This document shows positions 60,651-64,000 of a DNA stretch of 64,000 nt, piece by piece. The notes under the pieces are model-generated. The model made no database searches. It was not told where the DNA came from and saw nothing but the letters and a program-made list of their open reading frames with translations. Both the position numbers and the translations under genes were made by a program. The DNA is taken from positions 132,560,023 through 132,624,022 of the forward strand of contig CM066730.1 of the NCBI GenBank assembly GCA_033961575.1. Direction: 5' to 3'. The first letter of the stretch is position 1. Every line of letters starts with the position of its first letter. Origin of the DNA: Aselliscus stoliczkanus. Lineage: Eukaryota > Chordata > Mammalia > Chiroptera > Hipposideridae.

Positions 60651-60763
60651 GTCATCAGCCGTCACTGTCATCACACTCCTGCTTTTCTTCATTATACAGA
60701 TGAACGATATTCCCTCTTAGGATGGTTATGATTCAGTGTAGCTTTGTTGACAATTTTCAAGAC
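60651..60763 (-). CDS. PDE4B: PDE4B exon with the PDE4B1 start codon (5' UTR plus residues 1-14)
   Basis: First coding exon of the long isoform PDE4B1 of cAMP-specific 3',5'-phosphodiesterase 4B, which hydrolyses cAMP to AMP. The ATG is at 60692-60690 on the minus strand. Fourteen codons read MKKSRSVMTVTADD and end at 60651, followed directly by a strong donor, GTAAGT, at 60650-60645. The frame is closed upstream by TAA at 60719-60717, so this is the first possible Met. A pyrimidine-rich acceptor (CCCCTCTGTAG) ends at 60764, which would give 71 bases of 5' UTR in this exon and implies further 5' UTR exons upstream. Phase 0 at the donor matches the start of the exon at 54133. From memory, other mammals have MKKSRSVMTVMADD, so residue 11 would be Thr in place of Met (codon ACG for ATG). 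The coding call is firm; the 5' edge is inferred from the acceptor motif. Confidence 0.93.
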
Positions 60764-61054
60764 CTACAGAGGGGACAAAAGGCCCAAACAAATAACAGTT
60801 TGGTATCTTTAAATGCAGCTATGTGGCTCATTTGTATTCTCAAAACTACCATTTGAATGTATACAATGTACATAAGTAAATATCACAATATACCAAGTCA
60901 ATTAAATCTGATGTGAGAAAAGAGGTTCAGAAAACACAAAAATCCAAGAAATCAGTGCAACACTATTTGGGAGGAGAAAAAAAGGAACACACTGTAACAA
61001 CTGGGTTCCCAAACAATCAATGATCATTAAGAATATAGATATAATATATATTCG

Positions 61055-61230
61055 TGAAGAGTACTTAAAAAGTACTTTCCCATACAGTACTTCATTTGAT
61101 CCCCATTACAGTCTGTGAGATTGTGTTCATGTTTTCTTTTCCCTAATGAGAGAACAGAGGATCAGAAAAATAATTTGGCCAAGGTAACACAGCTAAAACC
61201 TAGCAGATTTAAAATTTAAGGAATATGATC
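61055..61230 (-). mobile_element. MIR SINE relic
   Basis: TACTTCATTTGATCCCCATT, ACAGAGGATCAGAAAAATAA, TTTGGCCAAGGTAACACAGC. Reversed MIR. Confidence 0.8.
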
Positions 61231-62599
61231 CCTTGGTACTATTGTCAAAAAAGGAAAAGAGAGTAAAACAAACCAATACAAAAAAAAATACAAAAAATAT
61301 ACATGATTAAAAAACTCTTAATTTCAATTTTACCATCAGTTTAAACCTCTCACATGTATAAGTACGTAGGTAAATATTCATCTCAGAGAATTTCAGCCGC
61401 TAGAGGTCAGAAAGATCAGAATCCCCTGGTTTAAGTCATACAAACCTGGCCATTTGGAGGTAGGGACATGGCAGTTCATGACATTTGTTTTGTGTAGATC
61501 ATTGGCAGCCACTTCAGAAACAACCTCAATACCCTTACTAAAATTTAAGGGTGCATCCTTGTCATGGAAGCTCAAAAGGAACACCAGTCAGTGGATTATG
61601 AAAAGTCAGGCCACTAAACAGGTCCCAATTTAAAGTTCAGGCATATAATAGTTTACAAGGGGATATGAAGAATTCTGAGTTTGCAGAACTGAAGTGGAAA
61701 AGATTGACTATAGAAGTCATTGAATCCAAGAAGGATTCGTCCAAATGGCGGTTTCTTAAAATCTTGGTATAAAAAAAAAACGTCCTGCATTGTTGCTGAG
61801 CTCGAAAAGCTCCTATGTTTTTTTCACTCTGTACATTTCAACTCTTAATACATGCCTGATTTGAAAAGTCTGCTTCTCGAACATGAAGATATATATAGAT
61901 TAAGAGCGGGATGCGATTGTAGCTATGTGACTAGGAATACTAAGTAGTGGCATTGTACCATCACCCAGGAAACCAGAGTTGAATTTCTAACACATAATTT
62001 GACTATATTATGCAGGAATTGGCAGCAAAACTGACAGAGTAGATAAGAGAGTGGGGGGAGGGGGGAAGTTTGCCTGTATTAGTGTTCTAGGGAGAGAGTC
62101 CTACAGGCTTCTCAGGTTGGTTCCACAGGCCAGGAACAAAAATTTCCTCAGCATACATCGAGGAATGTTTACAATTCTAACACTAAACGAACAAGGAACA
62201 GGGAGAAGTTTAGAGCTTTTACCCAAACTCTGCTTGAAACCTAACAAAAGTAGACAAATAACAGAGATTATTTTGTCACAGAGACAGACAATCTGGACTG
62301 CCTCTATAAGATGAAATTTGAAAACAGTTTGCACTCCTAAATTTAAAAAGAAAGATCCAAATTTAAGTATTACCTGCAGGACACAGAATTAGACATACCC
62401 AACAATTATAATTCTGTAAAACTACAGGCATAGAAAAGTATTAAAGAAGCTGTATAAAATGAGTAAAATAACAGTGGACAGTATATAAAAGTTATAGGAG
62501 GTTCTTCTTTCTTTTCCATAATTCCAAATTTTTTGTGATGTATTATTTTATGAGCCATAGGTACAGATATCGATATAGAAATTGAGGTATATATACTGA
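61231..62599. other. Unassigned intronic sequence
   Basis: A+T-rich. No exon or named repeat recognised. Confidence 0.45.
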
Positions 62600-62721
62600 G
62601 GTTGCCAAAAAAAAATGTATACACGTGACTTGTGTTCACCTTTTGTTATCAGTATATATTGAGTATTACAATTTTAATACAGTTTTTTCCTTTCTTAAAA
62701 TGTGTATATAATTTTTTGGCA

Positions 62722-62723
<2 letters not shown>
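62600..62723 (+). mobile_element. Mariner/Tc1-like MITE with inverted ends
   Basis: Starts GGTTGCCAAAAAAAAATGTA, TACAC and ends GTGTATATAATTTTTTGGCA, an inverted pair. The interior TACAATTTTAATACAGTTTT, TTTCCTTTCTTAAAA is shared with the reverse copy at 23101. Confidence 0.8.

Positions 62724-62761
<38 letters not shown>
62724..62761. repeat. (GT)n microsatellite abutting the MITE
   Basis: About 19 units, starting immediately after GGCACC of the element and followed by TAC. Confidence 0.97.
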
Positions 62762-62763
<2 letters not shown>

Positions 62764-64000
62764 CAATTAAATGAGAATATTAACTTATATTTTAAATTGT
62801 TTTATTTCCACAAAACTAAGTGTGTCATATATTTTGGGGGTCTTTTTGTGAGGTAAATGATATCTATTTATCTTGAGTGAAGAAACTAAGGAATGGCAAC
62901 AGGCTAAGTCTCAGGCCATAACTAGCTGATAAAGTATATGGCCTCTTCAATATGTATTAAGAGAGCGCCAGCCAAATTCACGCAGTTAATAAAACATATG
63001 CAGCATTATATCATATCATGGTACAAAATGGAACACATTTTACTGGTAAGTTTAGCATCAGGGCTATCACATGCAAATGTTATTTGCAGTCAGTTACAAA
63101 GAAGTATAATTAGTAGTGTATGGTTCTGTGAAGAAAAGTAAACCAAAGTGATCTCTAACAAATGGTTTCACATACTAAATTAGTAGGAAAACTCTATGAA
63201 GCAAAATGTAACTTTTTTCTGACATCCATTTTGTTTGGCAGGAAATGAGCTTAAAAATAAGATTAAACAACACACCTGGAGTAGAAATCTCTAGGCTGTC
63301 TTCATCAGGGAAGAACAATGATGAAGTTTTCCTAACAGAAATGAAAAATAAGACCTTAACTTTATTTTCTTAGACTTGGCTTGATGGGATACAAATGAAC
63401 CTCAATGCAAATCCAACCATCAAGGATTTAAATCTAGTTTGAAAAGAAACTTACATATATTAAATATGTACTCTGATACGTAGTAGGCACTCAAAAATAT
63501 TTGCAAAATGAGTGAATCAAAGAATATAATGAAGTGCTAAAATCCTGTGTGAATAAAACTCTTCGAGGAGATACAGAAGTAATGTTGGGTTTCAAGGAAG
63601 GCTTTGGGAAGGAAATTAGGTTCCCTATTAGTCTTAAATGATAAGTAGAATTTGTTTAGTGGAGATAATGGATATGGTGTGCAAAAATATGGAAAGAAAT
63701 TTAATATACTAAGGGTGTGATACATGTAGGAAGGTGCCATACTATGGAACTTTATGAGAGGCAGAAAGACAAAGATGTTTCAGGATAACCTCAGTACATC
63801 TTTTGCCAAGCAAGAATATTTTGGGGAGGTCTTAGCCATGGAAATGAGTTTATGTTTTATGACATCTTGAGTGTGGGGACTTACTGAGTAAATTCATGTG
63901 CCTTCAGCTAGGAGCGTGCCCTGGCTAGGAAAAGCAGGTTCTCAAGTAACAAGGTGGTTTTCCAAATGTTCTACATTTTAAAACATATTATTTTATATTT

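Larger units (their letters stand above)
60764..64000 (-). other. PDE4B: PDE4B intron upstream of the start-codon exon (runs off the right edge)
   Basis: If the acceptor at 60764 is used, this is intron leading back to 5' UTR exons beyond the window. It is A+T-rich and has no CpG-rich promoter, so the PDE4B1 transcription start is unlikely to be here. It contains a MIR relic and a mariner-like element with a (GT)n tract. 62762-64000 holds nothing recognisable apart from a short L2-like tail near 63470-63530. Confidence 0.7.

Noticed and set aside
61394..61408. CTCF-like word CCGCTAGAGGTCAG
   Set aside because: Two or more mismatches at key positions of the core, too weak to list.

Overview
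The window is non-coding mammalian DNA carrying two short exons of one gene, and the repeats point to a bat. The tRNA-derived SINEs begin GGGCCGGCC-GAGTGG. One long SINE ends in a body resembling the Rhin-type SINEs I associate with rhinolophoid bats. There are also short, well-preserved mariner and hAT DNA transposons, which are unusual for most mammals but typical of bats. A rhinolophoid or other yinpterochiropteran bat is my inference from memory of repeat families, not a database match.

The gene is PDE4B (cAMP-specific phosphodiesterase 4B) on the minus strand. At 60651-60763 is the exon that starts the long isoform PDE4B1: a 5' UTR preceded by a splice acceptor, then 14 codons (MKKSRSVMTVTADD) and a GTAAGT donor. 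At 53895-54133 is the next exon, 79 codons plus 2 bases, with a clean acceptor and a GTAAGT donor. The two join in phase 0 and together encode residues 1-93, the isoform-specific N-terminus before UCR1. UCR1, UCR2 and the catalytic domain lie outside the window, beyond its left edge. Everything from 1 to 53894 is one intron. 54134-60650 is a 6.5 kb intron, and 60764-64000 is the intron leading up to 5' UTR exons that I do not see.

The introns are a record of repeat insertions. 1-13 kb holds an old L1, a MaLR retroposon with its internal part, MIR, L2 and MER5 relics, and a well-preserved 234 bp hAT element. 13-32 kb holds several SINEs with target-site duplications, one mariner-like end, young 5'-truncated L1 tails, and a 476 bp composite SINE with an internal 20-bp tandem array. 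34-40 kb holds an ERVL-type LTR and a probable internal region broken by a MaLR LTR and a palindromic mariner element. 40-47 kb is mostly old L2 with SINE and L1 insertions. 47-51.6 kb is an L1 carrying two mariner elements, followed by a MaLR-like LTR split by a younger L1. The remainder, around the exons, has few recognisable repeats.

I found no other gene, RNA gene, CRISPR array or bacterial or phage feature. Most open frames are chance or repeat-derived. Repeat family names come from recognising consensus features by eye. Boundaries are approximate unless a target-site duplication or splice site fixes them.
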